Shown: positions 1 through 9,593 of the stretch, piece by piece
Layout of the letters: every line of letters begins with the position of its first letter
Numbering within the stretch: position 1 is the first letter of the stretch
Assembly: GCF_007859765.1 (NCBI RefSeq)
Contig: NZ_SIHJ01000004.1
Coordinates: 156,390 to 220,389 of the forward strand
Length of the DNA: 64,000 nucleotides
From: Posidoniimonas corsicana
GTDB lineage: Bacteria > Planctomycetota > Planctomycetia > Pirellulales > Lacipirellulaceae
Direction: 5' to 3'
Notes under the pieces: generated by a model
Database searches by the model: none
What the model was told of the DNA's origin: nothing
Seen by the model: only the letters and a program-made list of their open reading frames with translations
Program-made: the position numbers and the translations under genes

Positions 1-179
1 ACCGCCCCCGCGACCGCGCCACGCTCAACTTCAACCCGGCGTTCAAGCAGCTCCGCAACGACGTCACCCGCTACATGGTGTCGCTGGATCAGGACGCCCG
101 CCGACTCGCCACGGCGCGCGAGCTGCCGCTCCCCGACATCAAGCCGGTGACGCCCGGCCCCCGTGTCAGCATCGCCTAG
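1..179 (+). CDS. C-terminal fragment of an unidentified protein; 5' end lies outside the window
   Basis: Reading from base 3 gives 58 open codons ending in TAG at 177-179, with the high-G+C codon usage of the following genes. The tail ends in [17 protein letters not shown], a hydrophilic, Pro-rich end without membrane segments. I do not recognise the family. It ends 32 bases before the nitrate-transporter ATPase, so it is probably the preceding operon member. A nitrate-transport permease or binding protein would be expected there, but the visible residues do not show this. Confidence 0.6.
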   Translation, partial: RPRDRATLNFNPAFKQLRNDVTRYMVSLDQDARRLATARELPLPDIKPVTPGPRVSIA

Positions 180-211
180 GTCTTCCAACCGCCCCACGAC
201 GCCAAACCGCC

Positions 212-1150
212 ATGCACGACGACCGCTACGTCGAGATCTTCAACCTGATCAAGGCCTACCCCAACCCCTACGGCGAGCCCGTGCGGGTGGTGGACGGCTA
301 CGACCTGGTTATGCGGCGGGGCGAGTTCGTCAGCGTGATCGGCCACTCGGGGTGCGGCAAGAGCACCGTGCTGACCATGGTCGCCGGGCTCAACGAGATC
401 ACCGGCGGCAGCATCGCCGTCGAGGGCCGCGAGATCGACGGCCCCGGGCCCGACCGCGCGGTGGTGTTCCAGTCGCCCTGCCTGCTGCCGTGGATGACCT
501 CGTTCGACAACGTGATGCTGGGCGTGCGGAAGGCCTACCCGCACGGCACCAAGCAGGAGCGGCGCGAGATCGTCGAGTACTACCTCAACGCGGTCGGCCT
601 GGCGGACTCGATGAACAAGTACCCCCGCGAGATGTCCGGCGGCATGCAGCAGCGGGTGGGCATCGCCCGCGCGATCGCGCTGAAGCCGCGGATGCTGCTG
701 CTGGACGAGCCGTTCGGGCGGCTCGACTCGCTGACCCGGATGGGACTGCAGGACGTGATCCTGGGGATCCTCGACCGCGAGCGGATCACCACCATGATGG
801 TCACGCACGACGTCGACGAGGCGATCTACATGTCCGACCGCGTGTGCATGATGACCAACGGCCCCAACGCCCACGTGGGGCAGCTGCTGGACCTGCCGTT
901 CGAGCGGCCCCGCTGCCGCGAGTCGGTGCTGGAGCACCCGCTCTACTACGACCTGCGCGGCGCGCTGGTCTCGTTCCTGGAGCAGCAGGACCACCGCCAC
1001 GGCGAGACGCCGTCCGACGCGTCTAGCGACTCCAACTGGGACGACACCGTCCACATGGTCGAGGCGATGGCCGCCACGAACAGCGTCACCCCGGCCCCGC
1101 ACATCGGCGCCGCCGCCCGCGAGCCGGAGCTGGCCGACGCGGCGGTCTAG
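212..1150 (+). CDS. nrtD: Nitrate/nitrite-type ABC transporter ATP-binding protein (NrtD-like)
   Basis: This 312-residue cytoplasmic ATPase should energise high-affinity uptake of nitrate or a related anion. Walker A (GHSGCGKST) is at residues 44-52, the ABC signature MSGGMQQR at 142-149, Walker B (MLLLDEP) at about 162-168, and the switch His in VTHDVDEA near 200. The NrtD/SsuB/TauB group is indicated by LNEITGG and by the tail region around [10 protein letters not shown]. After Walker B the usual DEPFGALDALTR reads [12 protein letters not shown]. About 60 C-terminal residues are an acidic/Ala-rich extension beyond the ATPase core. It heads the visible nitrate reductase operon, 50 bases before the GAF gene. 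Assignment to the nitrate subfamily rests on both sequence and context; aliphatic sulfonate transport is the main alternative. Confidence 0.9.
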   Translation: MHDDRYVEIFNLIKAYPNPYGEPVRVVDGYDLVMRRGEFVSVIGHSGCGKSTVLTMVAGLNEITGGSIAVEGREIDGPGPDRAVVFQSPCLLPWMTSFDNVMLGVRKAYPHGTKQERREIVEYYLNAVGLADSMNKYPREMSGGMQQRVGIARAIALKPRMLLLDEPFGRLDSLTRMGLQDVILGILDRERITTMMVTHDVDEAIYMSDRVCMMTNGPNAHVGQLLDLPFERPRCRESVLEHPLYYDLRGALVSFLEQQDHRHGETPSDASSDSNWDDTVHMVEAMAATNSVTPAPHIGAAAREPELADAAV

Positions 1151-1200
1151 GGGCGGGCAACGGAACCAACAACCACAGCGGCAGGCGAACGCGAGCACCT

Positions 1201-2136
1201 ATGACAACCGACACGCTAACCAACCTGATCACGGCGGCCGAGGTGTGGCGCCCCGACAGCAGCGGCGAGCGGCTGGAGCTGTGCAGCGGCTGCTACGGCT
1301 CGCTGGAGTCGATCTCCGACGCCCGCCGCGGCTACGCCTACTCGCGCGGCGTGGGCGTCGTGGGTCGGGCCTGGGAGACCGGGGTCCCCGTGTTCGGCCC
1401 GGCCGACCAGGGCGACTTCGACGGCGTCTACCTCGACAGCCCCCCGGCGCAGCTCATCGCGATCCCGTCGATCAAGTCGGGCGAGTGCCGCGGCGTGACC
1501 CTGCTGATGTGCAACGACGACGGCCAGGGCGCCGCCGAGCTGTGGCGCATCAACGAGCGGCACGAGCTCGCGCTGGCCGAGCACTGGTACGCCCACCTCG
1601 AGCGGTTCGGCCGCATCAGCCAGCTGGTCAAGTTCCCCCGCCGCGCCGGCATGCCCGGCAAGGTGTGGGCCGACCGCTTCCCCCGTGTGATGGGCTCCAT
1701 CGCCACCTCGCCGCACTTCGTGCGGGCCGCGGGCGCTAAGGCCGAGGGGCTGTCCACCGCGGTCGGCATCCCATTCATGAAGACCGCCATGGACCTTGAG
1801 GCGGTGCTGGTGCTGCTGTCGGCGGCGGGCAAGCCGCTGACGCGCGTCGTTGAGGTGTGGGCCAAGGAGCCGGGCGAGTCGGAGCTGAAGATCGTCTCGG
1901 CCGACTACGGCCCGTTCATCGACCTGGCGCCCGCCAGCCGCCGCCGCCGCCTGAAGACCGGCGACGGCCTGGCCGGCTTGGTCTACCGCGACAACGCCCC
2001 GCGCCTGACCTGCGACCTGCAGGGGGTTGAGTTCCCGCGGGGCGAGAGCTTCCGCGAGTACGGCCTGGAGTGGGGGTTGGGCATCCCCGTGTTTGTCGGC
2101 GAGCAGCTTGTCGCTGCGGTCACGCTGTTTGGTTGA
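1201..2136 (+). CDS. GAF-domain repeat protein in the nitrate operon
   Basis: This is a 311-residue soluble protein without signal peptide or helices long enough for membranes. Three GAF-like modules can be seen from the repeated motif around GVVGRAWETGVPVF (near 51-64), GMPGKVWADRFPRVM (near 150) and DGLAGLVYRDNAPRLT (near 257). Each corresponds to the conserved G-x-x-G-x-V/A-W/Y...P segment of GAF folds. It has no output domain, so it probably acts as a ligand sensor for a partner. Its place between the transporter ATPase and the electron-transfer subunit makes nitrate, nitrite or redox state likely signals, but this is inference. The ATG at 1201 follows the transporter stop by 50 bases. 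Confidence 0.8.
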   Translation: MTTDTLTNLITAAEVWRPDSSGERLELCSGCYGSLESISDARRGYAYSRGVGVVGRAWETGVPVFGPADQGDFDGVYLDSPPAQLIAIPSIKSGECRGVTLLMCNDDGQGAAELWRINERHELALAEHWYAHLERFGRISQLVKFPRRAGMPGKVWADRFPRVMGSIATSPHFVRAAGAKAEGLSTAVGIPFMKTAMDLEAVLVLLSAAGKPLTRVVEVWAKEPGESELKIVSADYGPFIDLAPASRRRRLKTGDGLAGLVYRDNAPRLTCDLQGVEFPRGESFREYGLEWGLGIPVFVGEQLVAAVTLFG

Positions 2137-2165
2137 GTCACGTTTGGTCCCCATCGAGTCAACGC

Positions 2166-3854
2166 ATGTCGGCCCTAACCGACGCAAAACCCGAAGCCAT
2201 CGGCGGCGGTTCTCTCGAAACCGGCGACCTGATCGGCGCGCTCCTGGCCGAGTCGCGAGAGCTGACCGCGGTCGAGCGGTTCGCCAAGCAGCACGACGCC
2301 GGCGACCTGCCGGCCCAGGCCAAGCACTACCGCGACCTGGTGCCGCTCACCAAGCCCGGCGCGGGCCAGCAGTACGCGTTCGAGGTGGACCTCGACCAGT
2401 GCAGCGGCTGCAAGGCTTGTGTGAGCGCCTGCCACAGCCTGAACGGCCTAGAGCCCACAGAAACCTGGCGCAGCGTTGGCCAGCTGCACGGCCAGAACGG
2501 GCTGCCGATCATCCAGCACGTCACCACCGCGTGCCACCACTGCGTCGACCCCGGCTGCCTGAACGGCTGCCCCACCAACGCCTACGAGAAGGACCCCGAG
2601 ACCGGCATCGTCCGCCACCTGGACGACCAGTGCTTCGGCTGCCAGTACTGCACCATGACCTGCCCGTACGAGGTGCCGCAGTACAGCGAGTCGAAGGGCA
2701 TCGTCCGCAAGTGCGACATGTGCCACGGCCGGCTGGCCGAGGGCGAGGCCCCCGCCTGCGTGCAGGCGTGCCCGAACCAGGCGATCAAGATCACCGTGGT
2801 CGACGTCGCGCAAACGGTTTCGCGGACCAACGCCGGCGCGTTCCTGCCGGCGACCCCACCGTCGATGCTCACCAACCCGACCACCGTCTTCAAGTCGAGC
2901 CGGTCGCTGCCGGCCGACCTGCTGGCGGCCGACGCCAACTTCGCCAAGCCCCAGCACGCTCACCTGCCGCTGGTGCTGATGCTGGTGCTGACGCAGATGT
3001 CGGTCGGCGCGGTGGCGTTCGGCGCAATGGCCCGGTGGGCCGGCTTCAACGAGGGCGCGGGCGCGGCGATCGTGCTGGGCGTGCTGGCCGGCCTGGGCGG
3101 CTTGGGCCTGGCGCCGCTGCACCTGGGCCGCCCCCACCTGGCGTTCCGCTCGATCCTCGGCTGGCGGCACTCGTGGCTCAGTCGCGAGGCGATCGTGTTC
3201 GGCGTCTACGCCCCGATGGCGATGGCCGCCGCGGCCTACGTGGCGCTCCCGTATGTTGAATCCTACCTGCCCGAGTTGATCCAATCGCTGCTGGGGCTGG
3301 CCCTGCCCGGGTTCGCGCGGCCCGCGGCCGAGGTGCTCGCGGTCGCCGCCGGCGCCGCGGGCGTGTTCTGCTCGGCGATGATCTACATCTTTACCGGCCG
3401 GGAGTTCTGGCGCGGCGTCCGCACGTTCGCCAGGTTCTTCGGCTCGGCCGTTGTGCTGGGGCCCGCGTTCACCCTGGCCTGCGTGGCGGCAGCCGCCGCG
3501 GCGACCGCCCAGACCAGTTCAGCCGGCGTGCTGGCCGCCGCGACGGTTCTCGCGACCGTCGGCAAGCTCGCGTACGAGACCCGTTTGTTCCTCAACACGT
3601 CGGGCTCGCTGCCGCTTACCGCCCGACTGATGAAGCGCGACCTGCGTCCCCTCACACTGGCAAGGGTGGCCCTGGCCGTGTTTGGCGGCGTGCTGACGCC
3701 GATGGTGGTCGGCGTAGCCGGACTGGGGTCGTGGGGAGTGGCCGCCATGGCCGTGGTCGGATTCGGCGGCCTGCTGCTCGGCGAGTTCGCCGAGCGGGCT
3801 CTGTACTTTAGCGCGGTAATCCCGCTCAAGATGCCGGGGGGCGTCAAGTCATGA
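2166..3854 (+). CDS. Fused DmsB-like [4Fe-4S] ferredoxin and DmsC-like membrane anchor subunit
   Basis: This 562-residue fusion should pass electrons from the quinone pool to a molybdopterin enzyme. The first half (about residues 70-215) has four Cys clusters, beginning at Cys79 with [11 protein letters not shown], then [24 protein letters not shown] and CDMCHGR...CVQACP: the sixteen-Cys pattern of DmsB/NrfC proteins. From about residue 265 there are roughly eight hydrophobic helices matching the DmsC/NrfD-like anchor, including [15 protein letters not shown] chose ATG 2166 because earlier starts overlap the GAF gene and add an Arg-rich, non-conserved segment. The stop overlaps the NasA start by four bases (ATGA), indicating translational coupling. 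DmsBC partners are usually respiratory, so their union with an assimilatory-type reductase is unusual. Confidence 0.9.
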   Translation: MSALTDAKPEAIGGGSLETGDLIGALLAESRELTAVERFAKQHDAGDLPAQAKHYRDLVPLTKPGAGQQYAFEVDLDQCSGCKACVSACHSLNGLEPTETWRSVGQLHGQNGLPIIQHVTTACHHCVDPGCLNGCPTNAYEKDPETGIVRHLDDQCFGCQYCTMTCPYEVPQYSESKGIVRKCDMCHGRLAEGEAPACVQACPNQAIKITVVDVAQTVSRTNAGAFLPATPPSMLTNPTTVFKSSRSLPADLLAADANFAKPQHAHLPLVLMLVLTQMSVGAVAFGAMARWAGFNEGAGAAIVLGVLAGLGGLGLAPLHLGRPHLAFRSILGWRHSWLSREAIVFGVYAPMAMAAAAYVALPYVESYLPELIQSLLGLALPGFARPAAEVLAVAAGAAGVFCSAMIYIFTGREFWRGVRTFARFFGSAVVLGPAFTLACVAAAAAATAQTSSAGVLAAATVLATVGKLAYETRLFLNTSGSLPLTARLMKRDLRPLTLARVALAVFGGVLTPMVVGVAGLGSWGVAAMAVVGFGGLLLGEFAERALYFSAVIPLKMPGGVKS

Positions 3855-6097
3855 GCAGCACGCTCATCAAAGAGAAGCCGTCCGACGGCAAGGCACGCAA
3901 CGGCCTGTTGAACACGGTGATGAGCCTCATCCATCAGAAGGATGGGGTGCTCACCCAGGACCTGATCCGCACGCCCGGCAAGTTCGGGCTGGGCCAGGTG
4001 CCGGACCGCCTGCGGCCCGACGCCACGACCGACATGGTCTGCGGCTACTGCTCCACCGGCTGCAGCCTGCGGGTGCACCTCAAGGACGGCGAGGCGGTCA
4101 ACCTGACGCCGACCACCGAGTACCCGGTCAACCTCGGCATGGCCTGCCCCAAGGGGTGGGAGGCGCTCAACGTGCTGGACGCGGACGACCGCGCCACCCG
4201 CCCACTCCTGCGCGGCGCCGACGGCGGATTGAAGCACGTCTCGTGGGACAAGGCGCTGCGGACGTTCTGCGAACGCTTCAAGGCCATCGGCGAGCAGTAC
4301 GGCCCAGAGTCGGTCGCGTTCCTCAGCACCGGGCAGATGGTCACCGAGGAGCTGGCCCTGCTGGGCGCGCTGACCAAGTTCGGCATGGGCATCGTGCACG
4401 GCGACGGCAACACCCGCCAGTGCATGGCCACCGCGGCGACCGCCTACAAGCAGTCGTTCGGTTTCGACGCGCCGCCATTCACGTACCAGGACTTCGAGGA
4501 GTCGGACGTGATCGTGCTGGTCGGTTCAAACCTGTGCGTCGCGCACCCCATCATGTGGGAACGCGTCTGCCGCAACCCGCACAACCCCGAGATCATCGTG
4601 GTCGACCCGCGGCGGACTGAGACCGCCATGGCCGCCACCACGCACCTGGCGATCAAGCCGAAGTCCGACCTGGCCTTCTTCTACGCCCTGGCGAACATCC
4701 TCTGCCGCGAGGGCTGGGTGGACCGCGGCTACATCGACGCCCACACCAGCGACTTCGACGAGTTCGCCTCGTTCGTGCAGCAGTACACACCGCAGCGCGC
4801 CGCCGACGAGTCGGGCGTCCCGGTCGAGACCATCGAGCAGGTCGCCCGCAAGATCCACGAGGGCGAGCGGGTGTCGTTCTGGTGGACGATGGGCGTCAAC
4901 CAGAACTACGAGGGCGTGCGGATCGCGCAGAGCCTGATCAACCTCGCGCTGATGACCGGCAACATCGGCCGCCCGGGCACGGGCGCCAACAGCGTCACGG
5001 GCCAGTGCAACGCGATGGGCTCGCGGATGTTCAGCAACACCACCGGGTTGTACGCCGGGCGGGACTTCCTGGACCCGGAGCACCGCCGCGAGGTGGCGGA
5101 CATCCTCGACCTGCCGATCGAGAACATCCCCGCCGAGAACAGCTGGCCCTACCACCAGATCATCGACGGCATCGAGAGCGGCGCCATCAAGGGCCTGTGG
5201 GTGGTCTGCACGAACACGTCGCACTCGTGGATCCACCAGACCGAGGCCCGCGAACTGCTCGGCAAGCTCGACTTCCTCGTGGTGCAGGACATGTACCACA
5301 GCACCGAGACCGCCCAGCAGGCGGACCTCGTGCTGCCGGCCGCGGGCTGGGGCGAGAAGGAGGGCACGTTCATCAACAGCGAGCGGCGGCTGGGCGTCGT
5401 GAAGCGGGTCCGCCGGCCGCCGGGCGAGGCGCTGCCCGACTTCTCGATCTTCCGCCTGGTGGCCGAGTACTGGGGCTGCGGCGACCTGTTCCGCCGCTGG
5501 TCCACGCCCGAAGCCACGCTCGAGATCCTCAAGGACCTGTCGCGCGGCCGGCCGTGCGACATCTCGGCGATCGGCGACTACGCCACCATCGACCACGCCG
5601 GCGGCGTGCAGTGGCCCTGCACCGACTCGCCCGAGGTCCTCGACCAGCAGCGGCGGCTGTTCGAGGACGGCCGCTACTACCACGAGGACGGCCGCGCACG
5701 GTTCCTGTTCGAGGACTCGCGCGGCATGCCCGAGCCGCCGGACGACGACTACCCGTTCCTGCTGATCACGGGCCGCGGCGCGGCGTCGCAGTGGCACACC
5801 CAGACCCGCACCGGCAAGTCCGAGGTGCTGAAGAAGCTGTACCCCAAGAACGTCTACGTCGAGATGAACCCCGCCGACGCCGCGGCGGCCGGCCTGGAGA
5901 GCTACGACAAGGCGGTCGTGTGGTCCCGCCGCGGCGAGCTGATCGCCACCGTGTTCGTTACGCCAACCGTGCAGCCCGGGCAGCTGTTCATCCCGATGCA
6001 CTACGAGGCGACCAACCGCCTGACGCTCCCGCACTTCGACCCGTACTCCCATCAACCCAGCTACAAGGACTGCGCGGTCGCGGTCGCCCCCGCCTAG
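3851..6097 (+). CDS. nasA: Molybdopterin oxidoreductase, assimilatory nitrate reductase catalytic subunit (NasA-like)
   Basis: This 748-residue enzyme should reduce nitrate to nitrite using Mo-bis-MGD. The N-terminal [4Fe-4S] motif is C64-x2-C67-x3-C71-x27-C99 (CGYCSTGC...MACPKGWE). Cys191 in [11 protein letters not shown] fits the Mo-ligating Cys of NasA/NapA enzymes. [10 protein letters not shown] and [22 protein letters not shown] are typical cofactor-binding segments, and the C-terminal molydop-binding domain starts near [20 protein letters not shown]. There is no Tat signal, so the protein is cytoplasmic, and there is no C-terminal BFD [2Fe-2S] domain. Electrons probably come from the DmsBC-like fusion, to whose gene it is coupled by a 4-base overlap. 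Formate dehydrogenase-like activity is a weaker alternative; nitrite reductase next door supports nitrate. Confidence 0.9.
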   Translation: MSSTLIKEKPSDGKARNGLLNTVMSLIHQKDGVLTQDLIRTPGKFGLGQVPDRLRPDATTDMVCGYCSTGCSLRVHLKDGEAVNLTPTTEYPVNLGMACPKGWEALNVLDADDRATRPLLRGADGGLKHVSWDKALRTFCERFKAIGEQYGPESVAFLSTGQMVTEELALLGALTKFGMGIVHGDGNTRQCMATAATAYKQSFGFDAPPFTYQDFEESDVIVLVGSNLCVAHPIMWERVCRNPHNPEIIVVDPRRTETAMAATTHLAIKPKSDLAFFYALANILCREGWVDRGYIDAHTSDFDEFASFVQQYTPQRAADESGVPVETIEQVARKIHEGERVSFWWTMGVNQNYEGVRIAQSLINLALMTGNIGRPGTGANSVTGQCNAMGSRMFSNTTGLYAGRDFLDPEHRREVADILDLPIENIPAENSWPYHQIIDGIESGAIKGLWVVCTNTSHSWIHQTEARELLGKLDFLVVQDMYHSTETAQQADLVLPAAGWGEKEGTFINSERRLGVVKRVRRPPGEALPDFSIFRLVAEYWGCGDLFRRWSTPEATLEILKDLSRGRPCDISAIGDYATIDHAGGVQWPCTDSPEVLDQQRRLFEDGRYYHEDGRARFLFEDSRGMPEPPDDDYPFLLITGRGAASQWHTQTRTGKSEVLKKLYPKNVYVEMNPADAAAAGLESYDKAVVWSRRGELIATVFVTPTVQPGQLFIPMHYEATNRLTLPHFDPYSHQPSYKDCAVAVAPA

Positions 6098-6110
6098 CTA
6101 GCAGAGAGTT

Positions 6111-7946
6111 ATGAGCGAGAACAACGGCTTCAACGCAGAACAGCAGACCTTCCTGCAGGGCTTCGCGCTCGGCTCGGACGTCGCCCGCAAGGTGCGGGGC
6201 CTGCCGGTGATCTCCGGCAGCGGCGGCCCGGCCGGCGAGACCCTCACGCTCGGCGCCCCCGCCCCGGCGCCCGCGGCGGGCGAGCTGCCACGCGACCCGA
6301 TGTCCGTCCACGCCGAGGCCCAGGACCGCCAGGTCGCGGCCGGCGGCAAGCTGGTAGCCGAGGAGAAGGCCAAACGCGCCAAGCCGCCCCGCGACATGTG
6401 GGACGAGATGCAGGCCCGCGCCGACGCCGGCGAGTTCCCCAAGGGCACCGACGTCTTCCTGACCAAGTTCTACGGCATGTTCTACGTCGCGCCGGCGCAG
6501 GACTCGTACATGTGCCGCCTGCGCTTCCCGGGTGGCGCCATCAAGAGCTGGCAGCTCCGCGGCCTGGCCGAGATGGCCGACAGCTTCGCCGGCGGCTACG
6601 CCGACGCCACCACCCGCGCCAACCTGCAGCTCCGCGAGATCGGCGCCGGCGACTGCATCAACGTGCTGACCGGCCTGCGGGACCTGGGCATCATCAACTA
6701 CGGCGCCGGCGGCGACAACATCCGCAACGTCACGGCCAGCCCGCTCAGCGGGATCGACCCGACCGAGCTGATCGAGACCCTCCCGCTCGCCCGCGACATG
6801 CACTACTACCTGATCAACCACCGCGAGCTGTACGGCCTGCCACGCAAGTTCAACATCGCGTTCGACGGCGGCGGTTCGATCAGCGCCCTGGAGGACACCA
6901 ACGACATCGGCTTCACCGCCGTGCGGGCCGCGGGTCCCGACCTGCCCGAGGGGGTCTACTTCCAGCTCACCCTGGGCGGCATCACCGGCCACAAGGACTT
7001 CGCCCGCCCGACCGGCGTGCTGCTCGAGCCGCAGGAGTGCGTCGAGGTGGCGGCCGCCATCGTGCGGGTGTTCATCAAGAATGGCGACCGCACCAACCGC
7101 AACAAGGCGCGGCTCAAGTACGTGCTGGACGACTGGGGCTTCGACAAGTTCATCGAGGAGGTCGAGGCGGACCTGGGCCGCCCACTGCGGAAGGCGCCGC
7201 TGGACGTGTGCCAGCCGCGGTCGTCCGACGACCGGCAGGGCCATATCGGCGTCCACGCCCAGAGCCAGGAGGGGCTGAACTACGTCGGCGTGGCGTTCCC
7301 GGTCGGACGCATGACCAGCGACCAGATGCGGGGCCTGGCCAAGATCTCCGACCGCTACGGCGACGGCGACATCCGCCTGACCGTCTGGCAGAACCTGCTG
7401 ATCGCCAACATCCCGGACGCGGACGTCGACGCCGTGAAGGCCGAGATCGAGGCGATCGGACTCGACCACGACGCCAACAGCATCCGCGCGGGTCTGATCT
7501 CTTGCACCGGCTCCGCCGGGTGCAAGTACGCCGCCGCGCCCACCAAGGCCAACTCGCTGACCATCGCCGACTACGTCGAGCAGCGGCTGGAGCTGGACGT
7601 GCCGGTCAACATCCACCTGACCGGCTGCCACCACTCGTGCGCCCAGCACTACATCGGCGACATCGGTCTGATCGCCGCCAACGTCGAGAACCCGGACGAC
7701 CCCGACGGCGACACCGTCGAGGGCTACCACATGTTCGTCGGCGGCGGCTACGGGGAACGCCGCGGCATCGGCCGCGAGCTGTTCAACGGGCTCCCGTTCA
7801 GCCAGGTGCCGGCCCGCGTGGCCACGTTGCTGCAGGCGTACCTGGACAACCGGCAGTCGCCCGAGGAAGCGTTTGTCGAATTCACCCGCCGCGTCGAAGT
7901 CGAGGAGCTCCGCGAGCTCTGCCTCACGGCGCCGGCCCTCGCCTAA
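6111..7946 (+). CDS. nirA: Ferredoxin-type assimilatory nitrite reductase (siroheme/[4Fe-4S])
   Basis: This 611-residue enzyme should reduce nitrite to ammonia by six electrons. The siroheme/[4Fe-4S] ligands are visible as C465-x5-C471 (CTGSAGC) and C506-x3-C510 (CHHSC). Two half-domain repeats of the sulfite/nitrite reductase family precede them: [15 protein letters not shown] (around residue 165) and a second ferredoxin-like half from about 380. The first 100 residues are a low-complexity extension containing [13 protein letters not shown], which resembles the N-terminus of the next protein. The ATG follows the nasA stop by 13 bases. Sulfite reductase is the alternative, but the transporter and NasA neighbours favour nitrite. 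Confidence 0.92.
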   Translation: MSENNGFNAEQQTFLQGFALGSDVARKVRGLPVISGSGGPAGETLTLGAPAPAPAAGELPRDPMSVHAEAQDRQVAAGGKLVAEEKAKRAKPPRDMWDEMQARADAGEFPKGTDVFLTKFYGMFYVAPAQDSYMCRLRFPGGAIKSWQLRGLAEMADSFAGGYADATTRANLQLREIGAGDCINVLTGLRDLGIINYGAGGDNIRNVTASPLSGIDPTELIETLPLARDMHYYLINHRELYGLPRKFNIAFDGGGSISALEDTNDIGFTAVRAAGPDLPEGVYFQLTLGGITGHKDFARPTGVLLEPQECVEVAAAIVRVFIKNGDRTNRNKARLKYVLDDWGFDKFIEEVEADLGRPLRKAPLDVCQPRSSDDRQGHIGVHAQSQEGLNYVGVAFPVGRMTSDQMRGLAKISDRYGDGDIRLTVWQNLLIANIPDADVDAVKAEIEAIGLDHDANSIRAGLISCTGSAGCKYAAAPTKANSLTIADYVEQRLELDVPVNIHLTGCHHSCAQHYIGDIGLIAANVENPDDPDGDTVEGYHMFVGGGYGERRGIGRELFNGLPFSQVPARVATLLQAYLDNRQSPEEAFVEFTRRVEVEELRELCLTAPALA

Positions 7947-7980
7947 CCCCACCCCCCTCCCACCTAGCCAGGCGATCGCT

Positions 7981-9540
7981 ATGAGCGTTTCCATCATCCC
8001 GGAATCCGCCCCCTTCACGCCCGAGCAGCGCTCGTGGCTCAACGGTTTTCTCGCGGGCTGGGCGGGCGTTGTGGACGACCCGCAGGCCAGCGGGCAGGGC
8101 CTGGCCGGCGCGTTGATGCCGCCGCCGCTCGAGGCGCCCGCCGAGGAAGAGGAGGACGAGGACTTCCCCTGGCACGACCCGGCCCTGGAGATGGACGAGC
8201 GGCTCAAGCTGGCCGAGGACAAGCCGCTGAAGCGGAAGATGATGGCCGCCATGGCGCAGCTCAACTGCGGCGCTTGCGGCTACGTCTGCCAGACCTACTC
8301 CGAGGCGATCGCGGCCGGTGAGGAGTCGAACCTGACGCTCTGCTCGCCCGGCGGCAAGGCGACCGCCAAGATGCTCAAGAAGCTGGTCAAGGAAGGGGGC
8401 GACGCCCCCGCCGCCAGCAACGGCAAGGCCGAGGCCGCCAAGCCGGCCGAGAGCGGCTACACCCGGGCCAACCCGTACGCGGCGCGCGTCAAGGCGTGCT
8501 ACAACCTCAACCAGGCCGGCTCGTCGAAGCAAACGTCGCACGTCGAGATCGAGCTGGGGGACAGCGGCCTGGCGTACGAGGCCGGTGACGCCCTGGGCGT
8601 CTACCCGACCAACTGCCCGGACCTGGTTGACGAGATCCTGCCCCTGATCGGCGCCGGCGGCAACGGCGACGTCAAGCAGCAGCTCGTCGAGAAGTACTGC
8701 CTGCGGGGCGTCTCGGACGAGCTGCTCGAGCAGCTCGCAGACGCCGCCCAGTCCGAGACCGAAGCGGCCGACCTGCGTGGCCTCATCGATTCCGATGAGC
8801 TCGACGTGCTCGATGTGCTGGACGTGCTCAAGCGGGCGCCCTCGGCCCACATCACGCCCGATCAGCTGTTCGGCTGCCTGTCGCCGATGGCGCCGCGGCT
8901 GTACTCGATCGCCAGCTCGCCGGCCGCCCACCCGGGCGAGGTCCACCTGACCGTGGGCCGCGCCACCTTCGCGAACGACGGCCGCGTCTACAAGGGCGTG
9001 GCTTCCACCATGTTCTCCGACCGGACCGAGAACGGCCACGCGGTCGGCGTCTACGTGCACAAGTCGCACGGGTTCAACGTGCCGGCCGACCCCAGGGCGC
9101 CGATGATCATGGTGGGCCCCGGCACGGGCATCGCGCCGTTCCGCGCGTTCCTCGAGGAACGCGAGGCCACCGGCGCAACCGGCAAGAACTGGCTGTTCTT
9201 CGGCGACCAGCACGCGGCCACCGACTTCCTGTACGAAGAGCAGCTGTCCGGGATGGCCGAGCGGGGCGTGCTCAACAAGCTCAGCACCGCGTTCAGCCGC
9301 GACCAGGAGACCAAGGTCTACGTGCAGGACCGGATGCGCGAGGAGGGCGCGGAGCTGTTCGCCTGGCTCGAAGAAGGCGGCAGCTTCTTTGTCTGCGGCG
9401 ACGCCCGGCGGATGGCGGTCGACGTTGACCGCGCGCTGCACGACGTCATCGCCGAGCACGGCGGCATGAGCGACGAGGCCGCGAAGCTGTACGTCGCGAC
9501 CCTCAAAGACGAAGGACGCTACGTCCGCGACGTCTACTAG
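7981..9540 (+). CDS. CysJ-like FAD/NAD(P)H diflavin-type reductase with an N-terminal Cys cluster instead of flavodoxin
   Basis: This 519-residue protein probably supplies NAD(P)H electrons to the nitrite reductase. Residues from about 160 form a CysJ/cytochrome P450-reductase module: FAD motif RLYSIASSP, nucleotide motifs GPGTGIAPFRAFL and FVCGDARRMAVDVD, and the ending RYVRDVY like CysJ. The FMN-binding flavodoxin domain is absent. In its place is C96-x2-C99-x3-C103-x17-C121 (NCGACGYVC...LCSPGG), which could hold one Fe-S cluster. Near the start FTPEQRSWLNGFLAGW echoes the NirA N-terminus. ATG 7981 was chosen because upstream codons in this frame overlap nirA. The Fe-S assignment is inferred from Cys spacing. 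Confidence 0.88.
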   Translation: MSVSIIPESAPFTPEQRSWLNGFLAGWAGVVDDPQASGQGLAGALMPPPLEAPAEEEEDEDFPWHDPALEMDERLKLAEDKPLKRKMMAAMAQLNCGACGYVCQTYSEAIAAGEESNLTLCSPGGKATAKMLKKLVKEGGDAPAASNGKAEAAKPAESGYTRANPYAARVKACYNLNQAGSSKQTSHVEIELGDSGLAYEAGDALGVYPTNCPDLVDEILPLIGAGGNGDVKQQLVEKYCLRGVSDELLEQLADAAQSETEAADLRGLIDSDELDVLDVLDVLKRAPSAHITPDQLFGCLSPMAPRLYSIASSPAAHPGEVHLTVGRATFANDGRVYKGVASTMFSDRTENGHAVGVYVHKSHGFNVPADPRAPMIMVGPGTGIAPFRAFLEEREATGATGKNWLFFGDQHAATDFLYEEQLSGMAERGVLNKLSTAFSRDQETKVYVQDRMREEGAELFAWLEEGGSFFVCGDARRMAVDVDRALHDVIAEHGGMSDEAAKLYVATLKDEGRYVRDVY

Positions 9541-9593
9541 GCGACCCCAGGCGTTCCCGCAGGCGACTCACCCTCGACCCTCACCCCGGGGCT

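Noticed and set aside
176..1198. Long minus-strand frames opposite the nitrate operon and other genes
   Set aside because: They are Arg/Ala/His-rich mirror frames caused by high G+C in the third codon position of the real + strand genes.
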